This document shows, one piece after another, positions 43,405 through 52,615 of a stretch of 64,000 nt of DNA. A program made the translations under genes and the position numbers. Under the pieces are notes generated by a model. It worked only from the letters and a program-made list of their open reading frames with translations. It ran no database searches and was not told the origin of the DNA. How positions within the stretch are numbered: position 1 is the stretch's first letter; every line of letters starts with the position of its first letter. The stretch comes from Yinghuangia seranimata. Lineage in GTDB: Bacteria > Actinomycetota > Actinomycetes > Streptomycetales > Streptomycetaceae. Location of the stretch: the NCBI RefSeq assembly GCF_029953285.1, contig NZ_JASAOI010000007.1:62001-126000 (forward strand). The letters are read 5' to 3'.

Positions 43405-46400
43405 CAGTAGGTCACCTCCTGGGCGCGGCGGCGGATCACGGTGACCTCGTCGCGCTGGTTGCCGGTCGGGCCGAGGTAGTTGAAGGCGAAGGACAGCTGC
43501 GCGTAGCCGCCGATGAGGTGCGTGGGCTTGACCAGCACGCGGGTGAGGGAGTTGTGGATGCCGCCGCGCCTGCCGCCCTTCTCGGTCAGCGGCACGTTGA
43601 CGAGCCGTTCCTGGGCGTGGTGGACGTAGACGGTGCCGTGCGGCATGCGGTGGGAGACGACGGCGCGCAGCACCATCACGCCATTGCGGTTGACGGCCTC
43701 GACCCAGTCGTTGTCGCGTACGCCGATCGCGGCGGCGTCCGCCGGGCTCATCCACACGGTCGGGCCTCCGCGCGACAGCGTCTGCATGATCAGGTTGTCC
43801 TGGTACTCGGAGTGGATCGACCACTTCGAGTGCGGGGTGAGGAAGCGCACGGTCACCTGGGCGGTGCCGTCGGGGCCGATGCGCGGTTCGCCGAACAGCC
43901 GGTTCATGTCCAGCGGCGGCCGGTAGACGGGCAGGGCCTCGCCGAAGTCGCGGACCCAGTCGTGGTCGAGCAGGAAGTGCATGCGGCCGGTGAGGGTGTG
44001 CCAGGGCTTGAGGTCCTCGACGTTGGTGGTGAACGGCGCGTAGCGGCGTCCGCCGGTCTCGCTGCCGGACCACTCGGGGCTGGTCAGCACGGGGACGGGG
44101 CCGGACTTGGTGTCCGCGAAGGTGATGCGCCGCTCGGCGCTGCCCTCGGCGAGGTGTGTGAGGGGCCGACCGACCCGCTCCTCCAGCACGCGGAACCCCT
44201 GGACGGCGAGGCGGCCGTTGGTGGTCGCCGACAGGGCGAGGATCGCCTCGGCCATCTTCGCGTCGGTGTCGAGCGCGGGACGCCCGGCGCCCGCGCCTGC
44301 GGACATCACGCCGTTGCGGTGGGCGAGATCGGCTACTTCCTCGTCGGGCCGCAGGACCAGGCCCTTGATCGGCAGGCCGAGCTCCTCGGTGAGCGGGCCG
44401 AGCGAGGCGAGCTTGTCGGCGACGGCTCCGTAGTCGCGTTCGACGACGGTGAGGACCGGCAGGGTGCGCCCGGGAGTGGCAGGGACGTCGCCGGCGCGCC
44501 AGTCGTGCACGGTCCCGTACGGCTGGGCGGTCTCCGCGGGCGTGTCGTGCTGGAGGGCGGTGGCCACGATGTCGTGCCGGACGCCGAGGTGCTCGCGGGC
44601 CAGGTCGCTGAAGCGGCGGGCGATGCCGTGGAAAGCGTCGAAGTCCGAACGGGCCTCCCACGGCGGGTCGATCGCGGGCGTGAACGCGTGCACGTACGGG
44701 TGCATGTCCGTCGACGACAGGTCGTGCTTCTCGTACCAGGTGGCGGCGGGCAGGACAACGTCGGCCAGCAGCGTGGAGCTGGTCATCCGGAAGTCCAGGG
44801 CGAGCAGCAGGTCCAGCTTGCCCTCGGGCGCCTCGTCCCGCCACACGACGTCGCGCGGGCGCAGCTCCGGCGGGGTCTCCGAGGCGCGCAGGTTCGCGTG
44901 CGTGCCGAGCAGGTGCTTGAGGAAGTACTCGTTGCCCTTGGCCGAGGAGCCGAACAGGTTGGCCCGCCACAGCGTCAGGCAGCGCGGCCAGTTCGCGGGC
45001 GCGTCGGGGTCCTCGCAGGCCCAGCCGAGCTCGCCCGCGGCGAGCTTGCGGGCGACGGCGTCGGCGGGCGCGCCGCCCTCGGCGGCGAGTTCGGCGGTGA
45101 TCTCGTCGGCGAGGTCGAGCGGGTTGCGGTCGAAGGTGGGGTACGACGGCATCCAGCCCAGCCGCGCGGACAACGCGAGCGTGTCGGCGGTGTGCATGCC
45201 GCGCAGCTCGCCGCGGGCGAGTGGCGACTCGAGCGCGTCGGCGCGGAATCCGTCGTAGCGCCACTGGTCGGTGTGCGTGTACCAGTACGCGGTCCCGATC
45301 GCCTGGCGCGGCGGGCGCGCCCAGTCGGTGGCCATCGCCATGGTCTGCCAGCCGGTGACGGGGCGGCACTTCTCCTGGCCGACGTAGTGCGCCCAGCCGC
45401 CGCCGTTGCGGCCCATGCTGCCGGTGAGCATGAGCAGCGCCAGGATCGCCCGATAGGTGGTGTCGCCGTGGAACCACTGGCAGATCCCGGCTCCCATGAC
45501 GATCATCGTGCGGCCGTTGGACCGTTCGGAGCTGCGGGCCATCTCGCGGGCGACGCGCACCACGGTCGCGGCGGGCACCGAGGTGAGCGGCTCCTGCCAC
45601 GCCGGCGTGCACGGGGAGTCGGGGTCGTCGTAGCCGGTGGGCCAGTCGCCGGGCAGGCCGTCGCGTCGCACCCCGTACTGGGCGAGCATCAGGTCGAACA
45701 CCGTGGTGACGCGGCGGCCGGCGATCCGGCGCACGGGCACGCCGCGGCGCAGGACTCCCCCGCGCTCCGCGCCCGGCGTCCCGCTGTCCTCGCCGCCTTT
45801 GCCGTCGTTGCCGTCGTTTCCGTCGGTGGGGGCGGCGGTGTCGAAGCGCGGCAGCAGGACCTCGGCGGTCTCGGCGTCCGCCTCCCACAGCGTCAGCCGC
45901 GGGTCGGTGTCGCCCAGGTCGAGGTTCCAGCGGCCCTTGCCGGACTCGCTCCAGCGGTCCCCCATCGTGCCGTTGGGCACCGCGGGCGCGTCCGTGGCGG
46001 CGTCCAGCAGGACGGTCTTCCAGGCCGCCTCGTCGGACGTGTCGCCCAGGTCGGAGGCGCGCAGGAAGCGGCCGGGCACGAGCGCGCCGTCCTGCTCGTC
46101 GAGGGTGACCAGGAACGGCAGGTCGGTGTACTTCGCGACGTAGTCGGCGAAGAACGGCACCTGCCGGTCGACGAAGCACTCCTTGAGGACCACGTGCCCC
46201 ATGGCCATCGCGAGCGCGCCGTCGGTGCCGGGCTGTGCGGGGAGCCAGGTGTCGGCGAACTTGGTGTTGTCGGCGTAGTCGGGTGACACGACGACGACCT
46301 TCTGGCCGCGGTAGCGGGCCTCGGCCATCCAGTGCGCGTCGGGCGTGCGGGTCACGGGGACGTTCGAGCCCCACATGAGCAGGTAGGCGGCGTTCCACCA

Positions 46401-47174
46401 GTCTCCGGACTCGGGGACGTCGGTCTGGTCGCCGAACACCTGGGGGGACGCCACGGGCAGGTCGGCGTACCAGTCGTAGAACGAGGTCATGCAGCCGCCG
46501 ACCAGTTCGATGAACCGCGAGCCGACCGCGTGCGAGACCATCGACATCGCCGGGATCGGCGAGAAGCCCGCGATCCGGTCCGGGCCCCAGGTCTTCGCGG
46601 TGTGCACGTGCGCGGCGGCGACGATCTCCTCGGCCTCGTCCCAACTCGCCCGGACGTGCCCGCCCTTGCCGCGCGCCCGCTGGTAGCGGCGGCGGCGCTC
46701 CGGGTCGTTCTGAATGTCCGCCCACGCCAGCACCGGGTCGCCGAGCCGGGCCTTGGCCTCGCGGTACATGTCGAGGAGGACGCCGCGGATGTACGGGTAG
46801 CGCACCCGGGTCGGCGAGTACGTGTACCAGGAGAACGCAGCGCCGCGCGGACAGCCGCGCGGCTCGTACTCCGGGGAGTCCGGCCCCACCGACGGGTAGT
46901 CGGTGGCCTGCGTCTCCCACGTGATGACGCCGTCCTTGACGAACACGTTCCACGAGCACGAGCCGGTGCAGTTCACGCCGTGCGTGGACCGCACGACCTT
47001 GTCGTGGCTCCAGCGGTCGCGGTAGAAGGCGTCGCCCTCGCGGCCGCCCTCGTGGAAGACGGCGCGCAGGTCGGCCGACGCGCGGCCGCGGGAGAAGAAC
47101 CGGCCCGCCCGCAACAGCGCGTCGGCCGCGGTGCCGGGCCGGCCGGCGGGGTTGGTCGTCTCGTCGTCCGTCAC
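43404..47174 (-). CDS. narG: Respiratory nitrate reductase alpha subunit
   Basis: 1256 residues. Catalytic bis-MGD subunit: FS0 cluster ligands H65, C69, C73 and C108 (HGVNCTGSCSW ... PRGCPRG) and the molybdenum ligand D244 in SFYDWYADLP, followed by SPQVFGDQTDVPES. A short Asn/Asp/Gly-rich stretch (DGNDGNDGKGGEDSG) near residue 450 looks like a loop insertion. The GTG start at 47174 has AGAGGTGA. First gene of narGHJI-gadB; the DevR-type box lies 122 bases upstream and is shared with divergent narK. Confidence 0.95.
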   Translation of the reverse strand: MTDDETTNPAGRPGTAADALLRAGRFFSRGRASADLRAVFHEGGREGDAFYRDRWSHDKVVRSTHGVNCTGSCSWNVFVKDGVITWETQATDYPSVGPDSPEYEPRGCPRGAAFSWYTYSPTRVRYPYIRGVLLDMYREAKARLGDPVLAWADIQNDPERRRRYQRARGKGGHVRASWDEAEEIVAAAHVHTAKTWGPDRIAGFSPIPAMSMVSHAVGSRFIELVGGCMTSFYDWYADLPVASPQVFGDQTDVPESGDWWNAAYLLMWGSNVPVTRTPDAHWMAEARYRGQKVVVVSPDYADNTKFADTWLPAQPGTDGALAMAMGHVVLKECFVDRQVPFFADYVAKYTDLPFLVTLDEQDGALVPGRFLRASDLGDTSDEAAWKTVLLDAATDAPAVPNGTMGDRWSESGKGRWNLDLGDTDPRLTLWEADAETAEVLLPRFDTAAPTDGNDGNDGKGGEDSGTPGAERGGVLRRGVPVRRIAGRRVTTVFDLMLAQYGVRRDGLPGDWPTGYDDPDSPCTPAWQEPLTSVPAATVVRVAREMARSSERSNGRTMIVMGAGICQWFHGDTTYRAILALLMLTGSMGRNGGGWAHYVGQEKCRPVTGWQTMAMATDWARPPRQAIGTAYWYTHTDQWRYDGFRADALESPLARGELRGMHTADTLALSARLGWMPSYPTFDRNPLDLADEITAELAAEGGAPADAVARKLAAGELGWACEDPDAPANWPRCLTLWRANLFGSSAKGNEYFLKHLLGTHANLRASETPPELRPRDVVWRDEAPEGKLDLLLALDFRMTSSTLLADVVLPAATWYEKHDLSSTDMHPYVHAFTPAIDPPWEARSDFDAFHGIARRFSDLAREHLGVRHDIVATALQHDTPAETAQPYGTVHDWRAGDVPATPGRTLPVLTVVERDYGAVADKLASLGPLTEELGLPIKGLVLRPDEEVADLAHRNGVMSAGAGAGRPALDTDAKMAEAILALSATTNGRLAVQGFRVLEERVGRPLTHLAEGSAERRITFADTKSGPVPVLTSPEWSGSETGGRRYAPFTTNVEDLKPWHTLTGRMHFLLDHDWVRDFGEALPVYRPPLDMNRLFGEPRIGPDGTAQVTVRFLTPHSKWSIHSEYQDNLIMQTLSRGGPTVWMSPADAAAIGVRDNDWVEAVNRNGVMVLRAVVSHRMPHGTVYVHHAQERLVNVPLTEKGGRRGGIHNSLTRVLVKPTHLIGGYAQLSFAFNYLGPTGNQRDEVTVIRRRAQEVTY

Positions 47175-47295
47175 CTGTCACCTCTGCACGCGCGTCACGG
47201 GGGCCGGGTGGCCCGGGGGTGGGACGCGTGGCCGCCGACCTGGGCTGCGGCGTTCGCGTCGGGTCGATGCTCGCGGGCGCGGCGGGACGCGGACA

Positions 47296-47309
47296 GGGTC
47301 GAACGGCCC
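47296..47309. promoter_or_regulatory. DevR-type box between narG and narK
   Basis: GGGTCGAACGGCCC, one change from consensus, 122 bases from the narG start and 163 from narK. Confidence 0.7.
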
Positions 47310-47471
47310 TGGGGAACGGGCTGATCGGTGCTTCTGACGGATCGGGCGCGGCGTCCAGCATGAGGCGTCATCGGGATCCGGCAGCTCCTCCGTGTCGACC
47401 CGAGCGGGAGCCGCCGCCGTTGGTCCGGGTCGGCCCCTGCGTCCGAACTCCCGCCCGGAAAGGGGACGTCC

Positions 47472-48707
47472 GTGAAGCCGCAAGCAGCCGCTTCCGCTTC
47501 GTCGCGCACCGCCCACAGCATGCTCGCCCTGGCCACGGCCGGCTTCACGGTCGGCTTCTGGGCCTGGGCGCTGCTCGCACCACTGGGCCCGGCTCTGCGC
47601 AAGGACCTGGGCCTGACCTCGTTCCAACAGGCGCTGCTGGTCGCGGTGCCCGTGGTCGTCGGCTCGCTCGCCCGCGTGCCGGTCGGCGCGCTGACCGACC
47701 GCGTCGGGGCCCGGCGGATGTTCCCGCTGGTCGCCGGGCTGACCATCGCTCCGGTGCTCTACCTCGGGCATGTCGCCGACTCCCTGCCGGAGTTCCTCGT
47801 CGGCGGGTTTCTGCTCGGGTTGGGCGGCACGACGTTCGCGGTGGGGGTGCCTCTGATCAACGCGTGGTACCCGGCCGAGCGGCGCGGCACCGCGCTCGGC
47901 GTGTTCGGCATCGGGATGGGCGGCAGCGCCGTCTCCGCCTTCACCACGGTCCGGATGTCCGACGCGATGGGCCGCGCCTTCCCGTTCGACGTGGTCGCCG
48001 CGGTCCTGGCCGTGTACGCGGTGGCGGCGGCCCTGCTGCTGCGCGACAACCCCGGGCGTGCCGTGCCGCAGGGGTCGTGGGTCGGGCGTGCGCTCGCGGT
48101 CGCGCGGATGCGGGCCACGTGGCCGCTCGCGCTGCTGTACGCCGTGGTGTTCGGAGGCTTCGTCGCGTTCAGCGTGTACCTGCCCACCTACCTGACCAAC
48201 GCCTACGACCTCGGCAAGTCGGACGCGTCCATGCGCACCGCGGGCTTCGTCGTGCTCGCCGTGGCGATGCGCCCCGTCGGCGGCTGGCTGTCGGACCGGT
48301 GGCGGCCCGAGAGCGTGCTGACCGCGTGCACGGCCGCGGTCACGCTGCTGGCGGCAGTCGCGGCGGCGCGGCCCGGGCTCGTGCCGCTGGGCACCGCGGT
48401 GTTCCTGGGCATGGCCGCGGCACTGGGGGCCGGCTCGGGCGCGACGTTCGCGCTCGTGGCGCGGCGCGTGCCGGCCGAGCAGGTCGGCGCGGTGACCGGG
48501 ATCGTGGGCGCCGCGGGCGGCATGGGGGGCTTCTTCCCGCCGCTGGTCATGGGGGCGATCTACGGGGCCGACGGCACGTACATGTGGGGGTTCCTGCTGC
48601 TGTCCGCCACGGCGTTGGCCACCACGGTGTTCACCGCGACCGTCGTGCGCGGAGGAGGCCGTGACCGTGTGCCCGCCGTCGCGACCGGCCGCCCGCGCGA
48701 GGTGTGA
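47472..48707 (+). CDS. narK: Nitrate/nitrite transporter
   Basis: 411 residues, about 12 helices, of the NarK branch of MFS. The family signatures GLGGTTFAVGVPLINAWYPAERRGTALGVFGIGMGGSAVSAF and GSGATFALVARRVPAEQVGAVTGIVGAAGGMGGFFPPLVMG correspond to the glycine-rich nitrate signature motifs in TM5 and TM11. It imports nitrate or exchanges it for nitrite. GTG 47472 follows AAAGGGGACGTCC. Divergent from narGHJI with a shared box. Confidence 0.9.
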   Translation: MKPQAAASASSRTAHSMLALATAGFTVGFWAWALLAPLGPALRKDLGLTSFQQALLVAVPVVVGSLARVPVGALTDRVGARRMFPLVAGLTIAPVLYLGHVADSLPEFLVGGFLLGLGGTTFAVGVPLINAWYPAERRGTALGVFGIGMGGSAVSAFTTVRMSDAMGRAFPFDVVAAVLAVYAVAAALLLRDNPGRAVPQGSWVGRALAVARMRATWPLALLYAVVFGGFVAFSVYLPTYLTNAYDLGKSDASMRTAGFVVLAVAMRPVGGWLSDRWRPESVLTACTAAVTLLAAVAAARPGLVPLGTAVFLGMAAALGAGSGATFALVARRVPAEQVGAVTGIVGAAGGMGGFFPPLVMGAIYGADGTYMWGFLLLSATALATTVFTATVVRGGGRDRVPAVATGRPREV

Positions 48708-48734
48708 GCGGATCGGCGCGGGAGCGGCGGGTGA

Positions 48735-48746
48735 GGCCGAACGGCC
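48735..48746. promoter_or_regulatory. Degenerate DevR-type box
   Basis: GGCCGAACGGCC keeps the inner arms but not the outer G/C pair. It lies 88 bases upstream of the complete box at 48822. Confidence 0.35.
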
Positions 48747-48821
48747 GCCGCCGTGCGCCCGTTCGGGTGGGAACGCGAAGGGGTCGGGCGAATCCGCGCC
48801 CGGCCGGGTAGTGGCGGGTTC

Positions 48822-48835
48822 GGGCCGTTCGGCCC
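48822..48835. promoter_or_regulatory. DevR-type box
   Basis: GGGCCGTTCGGCCC, 53 bases upstream of the USP start at 48889. Confidence 0.75.
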
Positions 48836-48888
48836 TGCCGCCGTCGGCCGCAGCGCGATGCGCTGGAGGACGAGCCAAGGAGGAGACC

Positions 48889-49752
48889 ATGTCCGCACCG
48901 GCACCGTCGGCGATCCTGGTCGGCTACGACGGCTCCCTCGACGCCCAACGGGCGTTGGCGTGGGCGGCGCAGCACGCGGCGCGCTCGGGCCGGGAGCTGC
49001 GGCTGCTCTCGGCCGTGCCGCACGCGCTGCTCGGCCGGCACCGCGAGGAACTGCACCAGGCGGTCCACACGATCCTGGACGGCGCGTCGGCGCGCGTGCG
49101 CGAGCAGCACCCCGGGCTGGCCGTGCAGACGCTCATGGCCGAGACGTCCCCCGCTGAGGCCCTGCTCGACCACGCCCACGACACGGCCATGCTGGTCGTG
49201 GGCCGGCGCGGGCACGGCGCGGTCGCCGACGCGCTGCTCGGCTCGGTCTCGCACCGGGTCGCCGCGCACGCCCCGTGCCCCGTGGTGGTCGTGCCGCCGG
49301 GCGGCCCGGTGTCGCCGTCCGCGACCGTCGTGGTGGGCGTGGCCGAGGCGTCGGACGCGCCGGTGCTGGACTTCGCCGTGACGTACGCGGCGGAGAGCGG
49401 CGGGGACGTCCTGGCGGTGCACGCGTGGTCGCTCCCGGTCTCCGGCTTCGCGCCCGAGCTCGCGATGCCGCTGTTGACCGACGCCCGCGAGATGCTGGCC
49501 GCCCGCGACGCGGTGCTGGGCAACGCGGTCGACGCCGCCCGCGGGCGGTTCCCCGGCGCGCGTATCGAGCCCTCGACCGTGGAGGGTCCCACCGGGCGGG
49601 TGCTGGCCGACGCGTCCGCGGAGGCCGCGATGCTGGTGGTCGGCGCGCACCGGCACCGCGGCCCGTTCCCGCTGCGGGTCGGCCCGACCGCGCACTACGT
49701 GCTGCGCCACGCGACGTGCCCGGTCACGGTGGTGCCCGTTCCCGGGCGGTGA
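48889..49752 (+). CDS. Tandem universal stress protein
   Basis: 287 residues with two UspA domains. Domain 1 has VVGRRGHGAVADALLGSVSH (complete ATP motif); domain 2 has VVGAHRHRGPFPLRVGPTAHYVLRHATCPVTVVP. ATG 48889 has AAGGAGGAGACC. It stands alone behind its own box, next to the nar locus, and converges with a response-regulator gene. Confidence 0.85.
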   Translation: MSAPAPSAILVGYDGSLDAQRALAWAAQHAARSGRELRLLSAVPHALLGRHREELHQAVHTILDGASARVREQHPGLAVQTLMAETSPAEALLDHAHDTAMLVVGRRGHGAVADALLGSVSHRVAAHAPCPVVVVPPGGPVSPSATVVVGVAEASDAPVLDFAVTYAAESGGDVLAVHAWSLPVSGFAPELAMPLLTDAREMLAARDAVLGNAVDAARGRFPGARIEPSTVEGPTGRVLADASAEAAMLVVGAHRHRGPFPLRVGPTAHYVLRHATCPVTVVPVPGR

Positions 49753-49768
49753 CGCCGCCTTCGGTGCG

Positions 49769-50416
49769 TCAGCGCGGCGTCGCGTCCAGATAGGTCAGGA
49801 CGGCGAGCACCCGGCGGTGGCCGGAGTCGCCCGCGGCCAGGCCCAGCTTGGCGAAGATGTTGCCGATGTGCTTGTGCACGGCGTTGTCCGACACCACCAG
49901 GCGCCCGGCGATGGTGGAGTTGTCGAGGCCCTCGGCCATCAGGCCGAGGACCTGCCGCTCGCGCGCGGTCAGCGTCGTCAGGGGGTCGTCCCGGCGGCGG
50001 ACGACCTGCGCGATGACCTCGGCGTCGAGCGCCATGCCGCCCGCCGCGACCTTGTGCAGGGCGTCGATGAATTCGGTGACCCGGCCCACCCGGTCCTTCA
50101 GCAGGTAGCCGACGCCCTGGTGGCCGGTGGACAGCAGCTCGGTCGCGTACGCCTGTTCGATGTACTGCGACAGGACCAGGATCGGGAAGTCCGTCCGCTT
50201 CCGGCGTATGGCGATCGCCGCTTGGAGGCCCTCGTCGCGGAAGGACGGCGGCAGGCGCACGTCCACGATGGCCGCCTGCGGCTCGTGCTCCTCCACCGCC
50301 GCGAGCAGGCCGTCGGCCGTCTCGGCGACGTGGGCGACCTCGAATCCGTGCTTGGCGAGGATGAGCTGCAGGCCCTCGGCGAGCAGCACGTTGTCTTCTG
50401 CGATCACGAGGCGCAC
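49769..50416 (-). CDS. NarL/LuxR-family response regulator
   Basis: 215 residues. Receiver with E7/D8 and phospho-acceptor D52 (AAIVDVRLPP), then a LuxR HTH (LTARERQVLGLMAEGLDNSTIAGRLVVSDNAVHKHIGNIFAKLGL). GTG 50416 lies within the end of the kinase gene (13-base overlap), so it is coupled to it. Target genes are unknown. The recognition helix (NAVHKHIGN) differs from DevR, so it should read a different site. Confidence 0.85.
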   Translation of the reverse strand: MRLVIAEDNVLLAEGLQLILAKHGFEVAHVAETADGLLAAVEEHEPQAAIVDVRLPPSFRDEGLQAAIAIRRKRTDFPILVLSQYIEQAYATELLSTGHQGVGYLLKDRVGRVTEFIDALHKVAAGGMALDAEVIAQVVRRRDDPLTTLTARERQVLGLMAEGLDNSTIAGRLVVSDNAVHKHIGNIFAKLGLAAGDSGHRRVLAVLTYLDATPR

Positions 50417-51495
50417 GGCAGCTCCACGGTGATGACGCTCGGGCCGCCGGCCGGGCTGTCGACGGTCATCTCGCCGTCGAGCGCCATCGCGCGGCGGCGT
50501 ATGCCGGCCAGGCCGGTGCCGCGGTCCTCGTCGGCGCCGCCCTCCCCGTCGTCGGTGACGCGGATCCGCAGGCGGTCGGCCTCGCGTTCGACGGTGACGG
50601 TCGCGGAGGAAGCGCCGCTGTGCTTGGCCGCGTTCGTCAGCGACTCGACGACCGTGAAGTAGGCGGCGGTCTCGACCGCGACGGGTACGGCGCCCAGTTC
50701 GCCCATGTCGAGCCGGGCGGGCACGCCCGACCGCGCGACGACGGCGCTCAACGCCCCGGACAGTCCGCGGTCGGCGAGGATCGGCGGGTAGATCGTGCGC
50801 ACCACGTCGCGGAGTTCGGACAGCGCGGCCTCGGCGCTGGCGTGCGCGTTCTCGATGAGGTTCTCGGCGGCGTCCGGCTCGTCGCGGACCGCCTGCCGCG
50901 CCAGGGCGAGCTGCATCGTCATCGCGACGAGGCGGCCCTGGGCGCCGTCGTGCAGGTCGCGTTCGATCCGGCGCAGCTCCGCGCCGTGCGCGTCGACGAC
51001 GTCGGCCCGGGTCTGCGTCAGCGTCTCCACGCGCGCCGTCATCCGCTCCTTCTGCGACGGTTCGAGGACGCGGGACTGCAGGCGGGCGAGCGGCGGCAGC
51101 ACGTAGTAGGCGGCGGCGCCGAGGACGACGGCCTGGAGACCGCCGAGGAACACCGCGTCGGCCCAGCCGTCGATCGCCACGTCGACCCACAGATGCGGGC
51201 CGTTGTCGGCCGGGAACGCCCACCACAGGGTCATTCCGATCAGGCCTTCGACGAGGTTGCCGAGGACGAGGAGTGCCAGCAGGCCCGCGGGAACGCCCGT
51301 CAGCGCGTTGAGCGCCAGCATGCGCCGCGTGGTCGGCGACGCGTCGATCTCCGCGCCGAGCCACCGCCGCGCGGCCGACCGCCGCCGGTTCGCCCAGCCG
51401 GTCACCGGGTGGGGCAGGAGGAACAGACCGCCGAGTGCGGCGAACAGGTTGCCGATCAGGTAGGCGCCGGCGCGCAGCGCTTTCGTTCCGTGCAT
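50404..51495 (-). CDS. Sensor histidine kinase (HisKA_3)
   Basis: 363 residues. N-terminal membrane part with several helices (AYLIGNLFAALGGLFLLPH, GVPAGLLALLVLGNLVEGLIGMTLWW, AVFLGGLQAVVLGAAAYYVLPPL), a linker helix, then ERDLHDGAQGRLV with H182 and a C-terminal ATPase (TNAAKHSGA, DDGEGG, GTGLAGIRRRAMALDG). No extracellular domain of note, so the signal is probably membrane-derived. ATG 51495. Partner of the regulator at 49769. Confidence 0.85.
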   Translation of the reverse strand: MHGTKALRAGAYLIGNLFAALGGLFLLPHPVTGWANRRRSAARRWLGAEIDASPTTRRMLALNALTGVPAGLLALLVLGNLVEGLIGMTLWWAFPADNGPHLWVDVAIDGWADAVFLGGLQAVVLGAAAYYVLPPLARLQSRVLEPSQKERMTARVETLTQTRADVVDAHGAELRRIERDLHDGAQGRLVAMTMQLALARQAVRDEPDAAENLIENAHASAEAALSELRDVVRTIYPPILADRGLSGALSAVVARSGVPARLDMGELGAVPVAVETAAYFTVVESLTNAAKHSGASSATVTVEREADRLRIRVTDDGEGGADEDRGTGLAGIRRRAMALDGEMTVDSPAGGPSVITVELPCAS

Positions 51496-51667
51496 GACGA
51501 TCAGTATGCGAATGTGATCGCCGCTGTGGGAGTACAGCTGGCTGTACCCCTGGGCTCGGGGTCCGACGTGGGCGTGCCCCGGCAGGGGGCGGCACGGGCG
51601 AACGCAGCCATGGTTACCGTGCCGTCCCCTCCCGGGGCACGCGTGCTGTCGCGTCGGGCTGCTGTGC

Positions 51668-52420
51668 CTAGGCCAGGCCGCCGGCGGGCCTGAGGAGCCC
51701 GTAGTGGCCGTCGAAGCGGCGGTAGAGGACGCGGCCGAAGCCGGTGTCCGGGTCCGCGTAGAACAGGTGCGGCAGACGGGCCTTCTCCAGCCGGTCCACG
51801 GCCTGTTCGTCGGTGAGTCGGTTCGCCGCGCCGGGCTGCAGCGTCCACGGGATGCCGCGGTTGTCCTTCGGCGGGCCGGCGGCGACGGTGCGGGCCACGC
51901 GGTAGCCGGTGGGGCCTACGCGGTAGACGACGGCCTCGGTCTCGGTGTCGGGGTCGACGAAGAGGTGGATGTCGTAGTCCATCGCGTCCATGGTCTGGGC
52001 CGCGGCGTCCGGCGAACACCACACCAGGGTGGGCGTCTTCACCCGCGCGATACGGGCCTGGCCCGGCGGCAGCGTCGCCGACGCGGCCGGCGCGGCGGCG
52101 GCCGAGGTCCACGGCCACGGCCGGGGACGCCACGGGCCGGTCACGTCGGCGATCCGCTGGCGCAGGGCGTCCGCCGCCCGCTCCGCCGCGGCGCCGACAC
52201 CCGCCGCCGAACACTGCACGCGCACGCGGCGCCCGTCGACCTCGGCGCCGATCTGCACGAGCCCCGCCCGGGTGGGGTCGCTCGCGCCGGTGAGCCGGAC
52301 CCGCACGTTCTCCACGAGCGCGTCCGCGCTGAGCGCCACCGAGGCCACCCTCGTCCGCGCGCCCGCGGCGAAGCCCTGTGCCATTCCGGTGACAGCGACC
52401 GTGATGTTCTTGACCGACAC
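51668..52420 (-). CDS. Ribosome hibernation factor with two C-terminal domains (RafH-like)
   Basis: About 250 residues from GTG 52420 (GAGAGG upstream). The N-terminal 100 residues (VKNITVAVTG...RVASVALSADALVENVRVRLTG) take the place of the HPF/YfiA domain. Two HPF C-terminal dimerisation units follow: MDYDIHLFVDPDTETEAVVYRVGPTGYRVAR and LTDEQAVDRLEKARLPHLFYADPDTGFGRVLYRRFDGHYGLLRP. The mycobacterial factor RafH, induced by DosR in hypoxia, also has two C-terminal domains. A variant DevR box lies 79 bases upstream. It probably stabilises ribosomes during oxygen-limited arrest. Confidence 0.75.
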   Translation of the reverse strand: MSVKNITVAVTGMAQGFAAGARTRVASVALSADALVENVRVRLTGASDPTRAGLVQIGAEVDGRRVRVQCSAAGVGAAAERAADALRQRIADVTGPWRPRPWPWTSAAAAPAASATLPPGQARIARVKTPTLVWCSPDAAAQTMDAMDYDIHLFVDPDTETEAVVYRVGPTGYRVARTVAAGPPKDNRGIPWTLQPGAANRLTDEQAVDRLEKARLPHLFYADPDTGFGRVLYRRFDGHYGLLRPAGGLA

Positions 52421-52498
52421 TGCACGCCTCTCATGCCGTCCGCGGCCACGTCGTGCCCGCTTCGTCGCGAGCTTCGACCCTACGATCGCCTGACGATA

Positions 52499-52512
52499 GG
52501 GCCATAGGGCCC
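52499..52512. promoter_or_regulatory. Variant DevR-type box
   Basis: GGGCCATAGGGCCC keeps perfect GGGCC/GGCCC arms with ATAG in the centre, 79 bases upstream of the hibernation factor. Confidence 0.55.
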
Positions 52513-52615
52513 TACTCCGACATCCCTGCACCAAAGCGGCCCCTGGCCGCGCCGATTTCGGGCCGGTCGCCGCACGCTGTCGGGGCGCCTCGACACCGCG
52601 AACCCGGGCCTCGGG

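Noticed and set aside
41716-47361. A continuous open frame of about 1880 codons covering narG and narH on the minus strand
   Set aside because: Only the 41716-43404 part is NarH. The rest is the out-of-frame shadow of narG, rich in Arg/Pro/Ala from GC bias.
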